In this document: piece after piece, positions 45,748 through 54,225 of the stretch
How the letters are laid out: every line of letters begins with the position of its first letter
Numbering within the stretch: position 1 is the first letter of the stretch
Assembly (NCBI RefSeq): GCF_900113255.1
Contig: NZ_FOOR01000005.1
Span: forward strand, 186,001 to 250,000
Direction of reading: 5' to 3'
DNA: 64,000 bases
Origin: Novosphingobium sp. CF614
GTDB lineage: Bacteria > Pseudomonadota > Alphaproteobacteria > Sphingomonadales > Sphingomonadaceae
Notes under the pieces: generated by a model
The model's input: the letters and a program-made list of their open reading frames with translations, nothing else
The model's database searches: none
Told to the model about the DNA's origin: nothing
Made by a program: the position numbers and the translations under genes

Positions 45748-46964
45748 CCGTCGAGGCGGCAGCCAACCCGGCACCCGAGGCCCCCGCCACACCGGGCAAG
45801 GTCGACCCGGAAACGCTCGCGCTTCGCGCCCAACCGGCGCGCGCGATCCGTTTCAAGCGGGGCGCCGTGGTGGCGATCGCAGCACTCGGCTCCGTCAGCC
45901 TGATCGCGACAGCCTGGGTCGCGCTACGGCCGTCCGCGCTGCACCTCGCTGGACAAACCGACGACCAGACAGTCGCGGCGAAAGCACCGACCGATACGCT
46001 GAGCGGACTGCCGGGGAGCTATGGCGACGTGCCGAAGCTCGGACCGCCTCTGCCGGGCGATCTCGGCCGGCCGATCCTCGATCATCAGCGTGCCATGGGC
46101 ATCGCGCCGGTGGGCGGCGAAACCGAGCGCGCGGAACAAGCCGCTGCGACCGAACGCGATCGACGCGCGGCGGAGCTGAAGGCGGCGCGCGAGTCGGGAT
46201 TGCTGGTGCAATCCGGCGATCGCACCGATCCAACCCGCGGCACCGATGCGACGCCACCCTCGCCACCGGTCGCAGCCACCGAGGCGTCGCGGCTCGCAAT
46301 CGATCCTGATCGCGATCCCAATGCTCAGCAACGCAAAGTCGACTTCGTCGCTGCGCGCGACACCGGCGGCGACGTAAACGAGCATCGGTTGAGCCCGCCG
46401 GCGTCGCCGAACATGTTGTCCGCTGGCAGTGTCATCGCGGCGAGCCTGATCACCGGACTCAGGTCAGACTTGCCCGGTCTCGTCACCGCTCAGGTGACAG
46501 AACGGGTGTTCGACAGCGCGACGGGCACGATTCTTCTCATACCCCAAGGTGCGCGGCTGATCGGCAGCTACGACAGCGTGGTCGCCTTCGGCCAGAAGCG
46601 CGCGCTGGTCGTGTGGCAGCGCATCATCTTGCCGGACGGCAGCTCGATCCGGCTCGACAACGTGCCCGCAACGGATCCGTCGGGCTATGCGGGGCTTGCC
46701 GATAAAGTCGATTTCCACACCTGGGCGCTGCTCAAGGGCGTCGCGATCTCAACCCTGCTGGGCGTCGGCGCGAACGTGACTTTTTCTGGGGAGAGCGATC
46801 TCGTCCAGGCGATCCGGGAATCCACCCAGCAGAACGTGTCGCGTGCAGGTGATCAGATCACCTCTCGCAATCTTCAAATCCAACCGACCATCACGATCCG
46901 GCCCGGTGCCCCGGTCCGGCTCGTCGTCCATCGCGATCTCATCCTGGCTCGCTGGACGGAATAG
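45744..46964 (+). CDS. trbI: Conjugal transfer protein TrbI (VirB10-like)
   Basis: 406 residues. An N-terminal cytoplasmic part, a membrane segment (AVVAIAALGSVSLIATAWVAL, residues ~37-57), a Pro/Asp-rich linker and the C-terminal VirB10 domain (LSAGSVIAASLITGLRSDLPGLV, IPQGARLIGSYDS, LPDGSSIRLDNVP) are visible. TrbI spans the envelope and links inner and outer channel rings. Confidence 0.96.
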   Translation: MTVEAAANPAPEAPATPGKVDPETLALRAQPARAIRFKRGAVVAIAALGSVSLIATAWVALRPSALHLAGQTDDQTVAAKAPTDTLSGLPGSYGDVPKLGPPLPGDLGRPILDHQRAMGIAPVGGETERAEQAAATERDRRAAELKAARESGLLVQSGDRTDPTRGTDATPPSPPVAATEASRLAIDPDRDPNAQQRKVDFVAARDTGGDVNEHRLSPPASPNMLSAGSVIAASLITGLRSDLPGLVTAQVTERVFDSATGTILLIPQGARLIGSYDSVVAFGQKRALVVWQRIILPDGSSIRLDNVPATDPSGYAGLADKVDFHTWALLKGVAISTLLGVGANVTFSGESDLVQAIRESTQQNVSRAGDQITSRNLQIQPTITIRPGAPVRLVVHRDLILARWTE

Positions 46965-46974
46965 GAGGAAAGTC

Positions 46975-47193
46975 ATGCCAGAATTGAAACTGGGCAGATT
47001 GCCGGACAGGACTCCGATCAAGCTGGCGATCACCGTTACGCCCGATCTTCACCATATGCTGCAGCAATATGCCGCGCTTTATGCCGAAGCCTACGGCCGC
47101 GAAGAATCCGTCACCGAACTCGTTCCTGCGATGCTGGCGGCTTTCCTCGAGAGCGATCGCAGTTTCGTTCGCAGCCGCTCTACCGGAAAATGA
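46975..47193 (+). CDS. DUF2274 family small protein
   Basis: 72 residues (LPDRTPIKLAITVTPDLHHML start region) matching the DUF2274 proteins that close trb operons in alphaproteobacterial integrative elements. Possibly RHH-like. An AGGAGG site lies 6 bp before the ATG, just behind trbI. Function unknown. Confidence 0.85.
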   Translation: MPELKLGRLPDRTPIKLAITVTPDLHHMLQQYAALYAEAYGREESVTELVPAMLAAFLESDRSFVRSRSTGK

Positions 47194-47411
47194 GCGCCGA
47201 GACTGAGATCCCGGATCGCTTCGTCAAGCTCGACGAGGTCAAGCGCCGCGTCGGTCTCGGCAAGTCGATGATCTACCGGCTGATCCAGGAAGGGAAGTTC
47301 CCCGCGCCGTACAAGCTGTCGCCGTTCGCGTCGCGGTGGAGCGACCGGGAGATCGTGGCCTGGGTCAACGATGTGAAAGACGGCTTCGAGGGGAAGAAGC
47401 GGAAGGTCTGA
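47190..47411 (+). CDS. AlpA family DNA-binding regulator
   Basis: 73 residues: FVKLDEVKRRVGLGKSMIYRLIQEGKFP is a winged-helix/HTH of the AlpA/MerR-like excisionase type, and RWSDREIVAWVNDV the usual end. Such proteins act as excisionases or activators of integrase genes in integrated elements. It overlaps the DUF2274 gene by 4 bp and is the last gene of the transfer operon. Confidence 0.9.
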   Translation: MSAETEIPDRFVKLDEVKRRVGLGKSMIYRLIQEGKFPAPYKLSPFASRWSDREIVAWVNDVKDGFEGKKRKV

Positions 47412-48245
47412 CCGCCGAGTTCGAAGGAGTGGCCCTCATTCGAATGCCAATAGCAATTGTATGAAATTCCGGTCGTCTCGTGCCTCGCCGATCGCGACGT
47501 ACCGCGCCACTCTCAAAACTGCCATCGTCGGCTTACGACCAGAGCCGGCTATTCAAGTTTGGCCAGGAGAGCAGGGCCAAGCTTCTCCGCGGGGTCTGTC
47601 TGGACCAGTCGGCAGGCTATCGCTTATGTGAACACTGCGGAAATGCGCTGGCGCGTACGCTTGAGCGAGATGCTAGCTGAGCCCGATCGAAGCGGAGGCG
47701 CCAGCCACCTCCTCCTGCGCCACCACATGGTCGAGATAGCCGAGACCAAGGCCGCCATCTGCCTCATCGACGGCGATGCCATGCAGGCCAAGCTCGCCCA
47801 TGGGCATTACCGTCATGCCCGACTGTTTTTACCGCCAAGGATGTCGTTCGTCCGCGCATGGCCAGATTGAGCCCCGCCGTAATGTCGGCCTTATCCTGCG
47901 CCACGTACTCAGGCGCCTATCTAGTAGAGAGAGCCGGGCACTCACACTCGAGGACATGACCCGGGAACGTGCGAAAGCACCGGACACATCTCCCCAGAAA
48001 TAAGCCTGTTGAACGGATTTCGGTACGTTGATGCTAAAAATCTTAGCGGCTTTTTCGGAACCCTTCAACGAAGCTGAATATCTCACAGATATCGCCGCAA
48101 GTAGATCGCCAAACCATGCAATAGGGTAGCAACCTAATTTCTCCGGGTAACTAGACAGAAGGCCTATCACCGACCACACTCTTCGCCGACGAATCGAATA
48201 GATGTCGGGCGGCACCGTCAAACCGAATAATCGAGGAAAGACACT
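47412..48245. other. 834-bp gap without convincing gene
   Basis: An open frame at 47457-47870 reads a protein-like segment (MVEIAETKAAICLIDGDAM) that may be the remnant of a lost gene, but I recognise no family and see no proper ribosome site. In related elements parA, rep or mobilisation genes often lie near this boundary. The last 240 bp are less GC-rich and should contain the promoter for the following six-gene block; GAGGAAAG precedes its first ATG. Confidence 0.45.
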
Positions 48246-48878
48246 ATGATCTCTGACGATTTCTCGATCGCGTCCAGCGTTGTGCGCGGCAAGCAGATCA
48301 TCGATATCGTGACTGGGTTGCTTACGATCATCGACAATGACGAGGCGGCCAATGCCAAAGCGCTTGCGGCGGGCAAGATCCACGAGATCGGCCGCGAGTT
48401 CGAACAGGCGCGCAAGGCTTATGCTGCCGCCCAGGGCCTGCCCGAAGCCGCGGTCCGCAGCGCCATCGTCGACCTGAAGACCGGCGAAGCCTGTCGGGCA
48501 CTTGGGAGCATCAAGCATTTCATCGAAGCCCATCGGGATTTCCGTTTCGCTGATATCAGCGGCCGTCCGTTGTCGGCTGCAACGATCCTGGGCGATGCCT
48601 ATCGGATGACGGGCAATGGCAAGGCTGCCATAGACGCCTATCGGGAAGCGCTCGAGCTCGTGCCGGGCGACAGCCATTCGGCCGCCCATCTGGCGCGACT
48701 CTATTTGACCGACAATGCGCCCGAGGAGGCGATCACACTGAGTGAACGGTTCCTCGACGCAGAGGAGATGTCTGCGTTGCAGTCGACGACACGCCTGCTC
48801 GCCAACGATCCTAACAAGCTTCCGGCTCTGGGTGGTCTCGTGAGCAGCATGACCCGCAAATTCTCGGATGTGCGCTAG
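48246..48878 (+). CDS. TPR-like protein, first gene of unassigned block
   Basis: 210 residues, mainly helical, no signal peptide. Residues ~115-150 (AATILGDAYRMTGNGKAAIDAYREALELVPGD, described in outline) form a good tetratricopeptide unit, and weaker units may lie at residues 36-62 and 145-170. TPR proteins serve as scaffolds. A strong GAGGAAAG ribosome site precedes the ATG. The next gene starts 12 bp downstream. I cannot assign a specific function. Confidence 0.75.
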   Translation: MISDDFSIASSVVRGKQIIDIVTGLLTIIDNDEAANAKALAAGKIHEIGREFEQARKAYAAAQGLPEAAVRSAIVDLKTGEACRALGSIKHFIEAHRDFRFADISGRPLSAATILGDAYRMTGNGKAAIDAYREALELVPGDSHSAAHLARLYLTDNAPEEAITLSERFLDAEEMSALQSTTRLLANDPNKLPALGGLVSSMTRKFSDVR

Positions 48879-48890
48879 ATCCGGCAGGTG

Positions 48891-50024
48891 ATGGATGTCG
48901 GAGCCTTTCTGAGGTTTCATCGGCTTGAGCCCGACGCCCTCCTGTCCGGGCTCGCGAAACAGGTGGCGGAGCGGGCCGACGACGTCATCCTGCTTGCCGG
49001 CTCCTTGTCGGAAGGGCTCGGCAATCACAGATCGGATATCGACATCTATCGCGTGATCTCGTGCGAACTTTCCACCCAAGACCCCGTGGAGATTCTCGAT
49101 CTGGGGCCCGTCGCAGCGGACGTCGAGACCGTTTCGCAAAGCCGTGTGCGCACATTGCTTGCGCGCCTCGATGCCACCGACAGCGACCAGACTTCCGATC
49201 CGCGTGATGCTGTCGCCGCCTTTTCAGACGGAGACATAAAGCTGCTGCACCAGATGCGCATCGGCACGACGTTGTTGGGAGAAACGGTCTGGAGGCCGTT
49301 GCACAGCGCTATCGACGCTCGGCGCCTCGCTCGCCTGCTGCTTGACCGAGCCGTTGCGTGGTTGGGCGTCTTGCAGATCGATCTGCTGGGCTTTCTGGAG
49401 TCGGGGGATGACGACAGCGCCCGCCCCTTGTTGCGTCAGTTCCGCACACGATTGGGCGCGGCTCTGCTCGCAGCGCTCGGGGAGACCAACCCTGCCGAAA
49501 AATGGCAAATCCGGCTGCTGGAGCGTCAGGCCCAGACTCGACCGGACCTGCGCTTACCCGGGGGCCAGAGTCTGCCGGATCTCATAGCCAAGTGGCGCGC
49601 GATGGATGAGGTCATCGGCAGCGGACGCGCTGGCGATGCGATGCGAGCGCTTCAGAATCTGCGGTTCATCATCGTGCCTTGGGCTCAGCGACGCTTCCAC
49701 GCCGGCCTCGCACTCGGAGAAGATGGCGCGCAGTTGCCCTTGTCACTCATGCCAGCGGACATGACGGGTGATCGGCTACCCCCATTGCGGCTGGACTGTC
49801 AGATCCAGCACGATGCGCAGGGTCTATGGGTCGCGAAGGTCGCGCATGCCGAAATGCTGTACATCAATCCACTCGCGCACGAATTGCTGCTCCACTTCGA
49901 TGGACAGTCCACCCGTGCCGCTGCGGCCGCGCGGCTGGAGGCGATCAGCGACGCGCCCGCGTTCGAAATCGCGCAAAGCATCTCGGATTTTCAAATGGTC
50001 CTTGCGGATCGGGCTTTGATCTAG
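48891..50024 (+). CDS. Nucleotidyltransferase-fold protein with C-terminal PqqD-like domain
   Basis: 377 residues. The N-terminus has a Pol-beta type nucleotidyltransferase signature, LLAGSLSEGLGNHRSDIDIYRV (GS then DxD, residues ~34-55). The middle is helical. The last ~65 residues (MLYINPLAHELLLHFDGQST) resemble PqqD/RRE domains, which bind precursor peptides in RiPP pathways. A GTG three bases upstream is an alternative start. The combination, if correct, is unusual. The similarity of the tail is judged by eye and is not certain. Confidence 0.65.
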   Translation: MDVGAFLRFHRLEPDALLSGLAKQVAERADDVILLAGSLSEGLGNHRSDIDIYRVISCELSTQDPVEILDLGPVAADVETVSQSRVRTLLARLDATDSDQTSDPRDAVAAFSDGDIKLLHQMRIGTTLLGETVWRPLHSAIDARRLARLLLDRAVAWLGVLQIDLLGFLESGDDDSARPLLRQFRTRLGAALLAALGETNPAEKWQIRLLERQAQTRPDLRLPGGQSLPDLIAKWRAMDEVIGSGRAGDAMRALQNLRFIIVPWAQRRFHAGLALGEDGAQLPLSLMPADMTGDRLPPLRLDCQIQHDAQGLWVAKVAHAEMLYINPLAHELLLHFDGQSTRAAAAARLEAISDAPAFEIAQSISDFQMVLADRALI

Positions 50025-50036
50025 GGGCGCAAGATA

Positions 50037-51248
50037 ATGGACATGGTCCCAGGTTTGATCGGCATCGGTGCTCAGCGCATCATATCGTCCGACGCCCACA
50101 TCATCGAGCCGCCCGATCTGTGGACGAGCCGGGTCGATCGACGGCTACGAGACCGAGCTCCGAGGGTGGAGCGGATCGGCGGGAATGACTGGTGGGTCTA
50201 TGACGGCGCTCGCATCGGTTCCGTCAGCGGGCGCCGGCGACGCTCGGGTAGCCTTGTCATGGACGATCGGGATCTCGCGTCACGCGGCGCGGTGCTCACC
50301 CACTCGGTGTTCGAGGATGTCGATCCTGCCGCCTACACGCCCTCGCTCTATCTCGAAGCCAATCGGGCCGACGGGATCGCCGGCGCGGTGATCCGGCCCA
50401 CCCAGGGCATCACCAATTATTGCATCACCGATCCGGAAATGTTCGGCGCGATCTGTCGGGCGTATAATGATTGGATCAGCGATTTCTGCAGCGAGGACCC
50501 GAACAGCCTCAAAGGCATCGCGATGCTCAACTGCTACGATCCCGAAGACGCAGTTCGCGAACTTGTCCGGGCGCGCGCGCTTGGCTTGGTAGGTGGCATG
50601 ATTAGCTGTTACCCGGGCAGCGAACGAAACTACGGCCATCCCTGCTACGACACGCTTTGGGCAGCCGCTGAGGAGTATCGCTTCCCGATTTCTCTGCACG
50701 TCTTGACCAATTTCAACGGCCCCTATGGCGTGCCCTTCGCCGAGGTGAACTACAGCCTGAGGGTTAATGCGGACCATTGGGTGCGCATGTCGCTCGCCGA
50801 CATGATCTTCGCTGGCGTTTTCGAGCGCTATCCGGACCTCATGATCGAAAGCAGCGAACATGAAGGCGGTTGGGTGCCTTATTTTCTTTGGCAAATGGAC
50901 TGGACCTGGGAAAAGCGCATCCGCAAACGGCAGCAGTCGGCGGCCATCGCCCATCCGCCCAGCCATTATTTTCGGCGCAATGTCTATGTATCGATCATTT
51001 ATGACCGGCTCGCGATCGAAGCCCGCGAGACGATCGGGGTCGACCGGTTGATGTGGGGTTCGGATTTCCCGCATGAGCAGTCAACTCAGCCCCATAGCCG
51101 GGCCTTTCTGAGTGATCTGATGCAGGAGGTTCCGTCACCCGATGTCGCGGCGATCCTGTTCGACAATGCCGCGCGGCTGTTCGGATTCGACCCCCGGCTG
51201 GGACTCGAAAAAGATATGATGACCGCCGAACGGCTGACCACGCGATGA
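50037..51248 (+). CDS. Amidohydrolase-family (amidohydrolase 2) metal-dependent hydrolase
   Basis: 403 residues. The TIM-barrel amidohydrolase-2 pattern is clear: ISSDAHIIEPPDLW (HxxE/D near residue 20), SLHVLTNFNGPYG (barrel His), ESSEHEGGWVPYFL and the end motif RLMWGSDFPHEQST with the catalytic Asp. Members hydrolyse or decarboxylate aromatic acids and related compounds. Substrate unknown. It overlaps the kinase-like gene by 4 bp. Confidence 0.88.
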   Translation: MDMVPGLIGIGAQRIISSDAHIIEPPDLWTSRVDRRLRDRAPRVERIGGNDWWVYDGARIGSVSGRRRRSGSLVMDDRDLASRGAVLTHSVFEDVDPAAYTPSLYLEANRADGIAGAVIRPTQGITNYCITDPEMFGAICRAYNDWISDFCSEDPNSLKGIAMLNCYDPEDAVRELVRARALGLVGGMISCYPGSERNYGHPCYDTLWAAAEEYRFPISLHVLTNFNGPYGVPFAEVNYSLRVNADHWVRMSLADMIFAGVFERYPDLMIESSEHEGGWVPYFLWQMDWTWEKRIRKRQQSAAIAHPPSHYFRRNVYVSIIYDRLAIEARETIGVDRLMWGSDFPHEQSTQPHSRAFLSDLMQEVPSPDVAAILFDNAARLFGFDPRLGLEKDMMTAERLTTR

Positions 51249-51904
51249 TGATCAATATTCTGGGGGGCGATGGCTGCGGCAAGACGACTCAAATCGAGCG
51301 CCTCGAGCAGTGGATTTCGAGTGACTGGAAGCTTCCCGTACGCCGCATGGCCAAGCGTGATATCTTCGACGCCGTGCGCGTTCCCGAATGTGATTTCTTC
51401 GGCGTCCCTTATGAGAGCCTCGCGCACAAATATCTTCCGATGATGCGCGACGAAGCGCGCGCATTGTGGCTGATCTATATGAATGCCGTGCTCATTCGCG
51501 CGACCCCGCCGGCCCCGGGCGAGATCGTGCTGCACGACGGCTATTGGCAGAAACATTATGCCACCGAGGCGGCGATGGGGCTCGATCCACAATGGCTGCT
51601 CGACGTCTGTCGGTTTTTCCCCGAGCCTGACCTTACGATCCTGATGGATATAGATCCCCGCGTAGTCGTCGGGCGCGGGCATAGCCACAAACCCTATGAA
51701 TCGGGTTGCGACAAGACGTGCAGCGACGCGGCGTTCATCACGCATCAGGACCGGGTTCGCGGCTATCTGACCGCGATGGCGAAGGACAGGCACTACCCAA
51801 TGCTCGACGCCAATCGGAGTGCCGACACCATCTTCGACGACCTGAAGGAGCGACTGAGCCCGTGGCTCGACCGGCTGGCATTGACCTCGGCCATCGAGCG
51901 CTGA
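51245..51904 (+). CDS. Thymidylate-kinase-like P-loop kinase
   Basis: 219 residues. The P-loop ILGGDGCGKTTQIERLEQW (residues 4-22) and the overall order, with VLHDGYWQK (DR-like motif) and a late VRGYLTAMAK segment, place it in the dTMP kinase-like family. It lacks the standard DRY of housekeeping Tmk and carries an odd Cys-containing LID region (GHSHKPYESGCDKTC), so it probably phosphorylates something other than dTMP. It is embedded in a coupled operon with hydrolases, which is against a housekeeping role. Confidence 0.8.
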   Translation: MMINILGGDGCGKTTQIERLEQWISSDWKLPVRRMAKRDIFDAVRVPECDFFGVPYESLAHKYLPMMRDEARALWLIYMNAVLIRATPPAPGEIVLHDGYWQKHYATEAAMGLDPQWLLDVCRFFPEPDLTILMDIDPRVVVGRGHSHKPYESGCDKTCSDAAFITHQDRVRGYLTAMAKDRHYPMLDANRSADTIFDDLKERLSPWLDRLALTSAIER

Positions 51905-51913
51905 GGAGCCGCT

Positions 51914-52555
51914 GTGGAGCACATAGATATTTATGACGCCAATATGCGCCGGCTTGGTAGCATGGAGCGGATGGCGGCGCACCGTGCCGGTCATTGGCAC
52001 CAGACAGTCCACTTCTGGCTAGTCGACCGCGAACAGGGCGGGCGGCTGTTCTTCCAGCTGCGCGGTCCAGCGGTGCGGGCCAATCCGGATCGCCTGGACG
52101 CGACCGCGGCGGGTCATATGCTCGCGGGGGAGACGTTAAGCGCGGGGTGGCGCGAAGTCCGGGAAGAACTGGGCATCGACATACCACCGATCGTGCATGA
52201 GCTCGGCTTTCGCACCGAAGTCAGCGATATGCCCGATGGCGACGTCAATCGAGAATTCCAAGCGATCTATCTCGCCGAAGCGCCGTCGGGCCCTGAAGGG
52301 TTCGCACCGGATCCCGCCGAGGTCCATGGTGTCTTGGCTATAGGGATAAGTGACCTGCACAATCTGATCGCGAACCGGATCGAGGCGGTGACGGCCTCCG
52401 GCATCATTTTTGCGCAGGGAGACGCAACGTGGCGACCTGAACGGCGACGCGTCACGATGGATGCTCTGGTCCCTCGGTTCCGTAATTACTACGCGAGCGT
52501 GGCGATCATGGCAGAGCGATTGGTGGAAGGGCGGTGGCCATTAGCGATCGGATGA
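51914..52555 (+). CDS. Nudix hydrolase (isopentenyl-diphosphate-isomerase-like subgroup)
   Basis: 213 residues. The Nudix box AGHMLAGETLSAGWREVREELGI lies near residues 56-78 (shown by its key residues G, E and REVREELG). The preceding HWHQTVHFWLVD segment is typical of the IDI-like Nudix subgroup. It probably hydrolyses a nucleoside-diphosphate-linked compound. GTG start at 51914 behind GAGGAG. Confidence 0.87.
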   Translation: MEHIDIYDANMRRLGSMERMAAHRAGHWHQTVHFWLVDREQGGRLFFQLRGPAVRANPDRLDATAAGHMLAGETLSAGWREVREELGIDIPPIVHELGFRTEVSDMPDGDVNREFQAIYLAEAPSGPEGFAPDPAEVHGVLAIGISDLHNLIANRIEAVTASGIIFAQGDATWRPERRRVTMDALVPRFRNYYASVAIMAERLVEGRWPLAIG

Positions 52556-52587
52556 TTGCTGGGGCACGCGACTGAAGGGGCAGGCTC

Positions 52588-54153
52588 ATGGGAAACTTCA
52601 AGACGATGGCGGCGGCGGCAACGCGGCTGGTCCTTCGAGGTCGGATCGCAACTCTCGACGGCGCGGCAACCGTCCACCCGTCGGCCTCTGTCTGCATCTT
52701 GGATGATGTGATCGAAGCGGTCGCGCCCGCCGGACAGGCCCTGCCGGCCGCCTATGCGCAAGCGACCGTGATCGACACCGGCGGGACGATTTTCCCAGGC
52801 CTGATCGACCTGCACAACCATCTCTCCTACAATTTCCTGCCGCTGTGGTCGGCACCGCGCCGCTTCGCCAATCGCAATATCTGGCGCGAGCATGAGCCCA
52901 GCTACAAATATGAAGTAGCCTGGCCCTATGAGCTGATTGCCAAGAATGTACGCGATCCTGATCTGCCACGCAGCGTCGCGCGCTATGTCGAATGCCGAGC
53001 TCTGTTCGGCGGCGTGACGAGCACCCAGGGCCTGAGCTTTTCGTCAACGGGCGGCGCGGGAAACTTCACGGGGCTGGTCCGCAATGTCGAAGCGCCGGGC
53101 GACCCGGCCTTCCCAGCCGCTGATGGGCGGACGATGGATTTCGCGGCCCCCGAGATCGCGAAGACGCTCGTGCCCGCGCTGCAGCAGCCCCGTCCCTTCA
53201 TCTATCATTTGAGCGAGGGAACTGATGGCGACGCGCGTCAGCGCTTTCTCGATCTCGAATATCAGCCCGGGCAATGGGCGATCAACAAGCGACTGATAGC
53301 GATTCATGGCGTCGCTCTATCGTCCGCCGACCAGGGCAGGATGGCGGCCGCGAGAGGCCTGGTCTGGTCACCGCTCAGCAACTTCCTGCTCTATGGACAG
53401 ACCGCCGAGGTGATCGCAGCTCGCGATCAGGGCGTGTCGATCGCACTCGGCTGCGATTGGGCGCCGAGCGGCAGCAAGAATCCGCTCGGCGAGCTCAAGA
53501 TCGCAAGCTTGGTCAACAACCATCTCGGTCGACCGTTCAACGCCGAACAGCTCGTGCGGATGGTCACCACAACGCCGGCAAAGCTACTCGGCTGGGAACA
53601 GCAGGTGGGTTCGATCGAAGCTGGCAAGAAGGCCGATCTCCTCGTTCTGACTGGAGCTGGCGGCGACGCCTACGATCAGCTGATCGGCGCCAGCGAGCGC
53701 GACATCCTCGCGGTGCTTATCGGCGGTCGTCCACGGCTGGGCCGGGTCAGCCTGTTGCGCGTCGATCCTGCGCGTCAGGAGATCGTGCGGATCGGCGGCG
53801 AAGATTATGCCCTGGATCTCACCGAAGCGGGCGGAGGGCCGCTCGCCGGACTCTCGTTCGACACCGCCCAGGCCAAGCTGCGCGATGCGCTGGCGCATCT
53901 GCCCGAGCTTGCCCGGCAGACGGTCGCGAACCACGCCTTGATTGCAGAAGGCGCTTTGGCGAAGCCACTGGCGATCATCGGCGAATATGATGATGCGAAG
54001 GATCGCTTCGGCCTGCTTGCTGCCGAACAGATCGATCCGACGAAATTGCGGCCGATGGCACTCGAACGCGCAACCGAAATCGACGATACGGACTACCGAG
54101 CCCGCCTGCGTCGAAACATAAACCTGCCTGACTTCCTGCGCGCGGCGCTATGA
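52588..54153 (+). CDS. Amidohydrolase (cytosine-deaminase/AtzB-like)
   Basis: 521 residues. It shows the metal-binding HxH in GLIDLHNHLSYN (near residue 70), a second barrel His in LIAIHGVALSSADQ, and LGCDWAPSGSKNPLGELK carrying the catalytic Asp. The composite beta-sandwich is seen at both ends (RGRIATLDG; GSIEAGKKADLLVL). Members deaminate or dechlorinate heterocycles, for example triazines and nucleobase derivatives. A GGGGCAGG site precedes the ATG. Last gene of the block; the next gene converges. Confidence 0.88.
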   Translation: MGNFKTMAAAATRLVLRGRIATLDGAATVHPSASVCILDDVIEAVAPAGQALPAAYAQATVIDTGGTIFPGLIDLHNHLSYNFLPLWSAPRRFANRNIWREHEPSYKYEVAWPYELIAKNVRDPDLPRSVARYVECRALFGGVTSTQGLSFSSTGGAGNFTGLVRNVEAPGDPAFPAADGRTMDFAAPEIAKTLVPALQQPRPFIYHLSEGTDGDARQRFLDLEYQPGQWAINKRLIAIHGVALSSADQGRMAAARGLVWSPLSNFLLYGQTAEVIAARDQGVSIALGCDWAPSGSKNPLGELKIASLVNNHLGRPFNAEQLVRMVTTTPAKLLGWEQQVGSIEAGKKADLLVLTGAGGDAYDQLIGASERDILAVLIGGRPRLGRVSLLRVDPARQEIVRIGGEDYALDLTEAGGGPLAGLSFDTAQAKLRDALAHLPELARQTVANHALIAEGALAKPLAIIGEYDDAKDRFGLLAAEQIDPTKLRPMALERATEIDDTDYRARLRRNINLPDFLRAAL

Positions 54154-54225
54154 CCAGCAACGGGTAGCCGTTGATGTGGCGCCGGGAGAGAATAGGCCGA
54201 CCTTCGTGGAATCGACTAATAGCAG

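Noticed and set aside
47457..47870. Open frame of 137 codons after the AlpA gene as a gene
   Set aside because: No ribosome site, no recognisable domain, mixed composition; kept only as a possible remnant within the gap.
51245..51904. Housekeeping thymidylate kinase (tmk)
   Set aside because: The usual DRY/LID features are changed and the gene lies in a coupled operon with amidohydrolases and a Nudix hydrolase.
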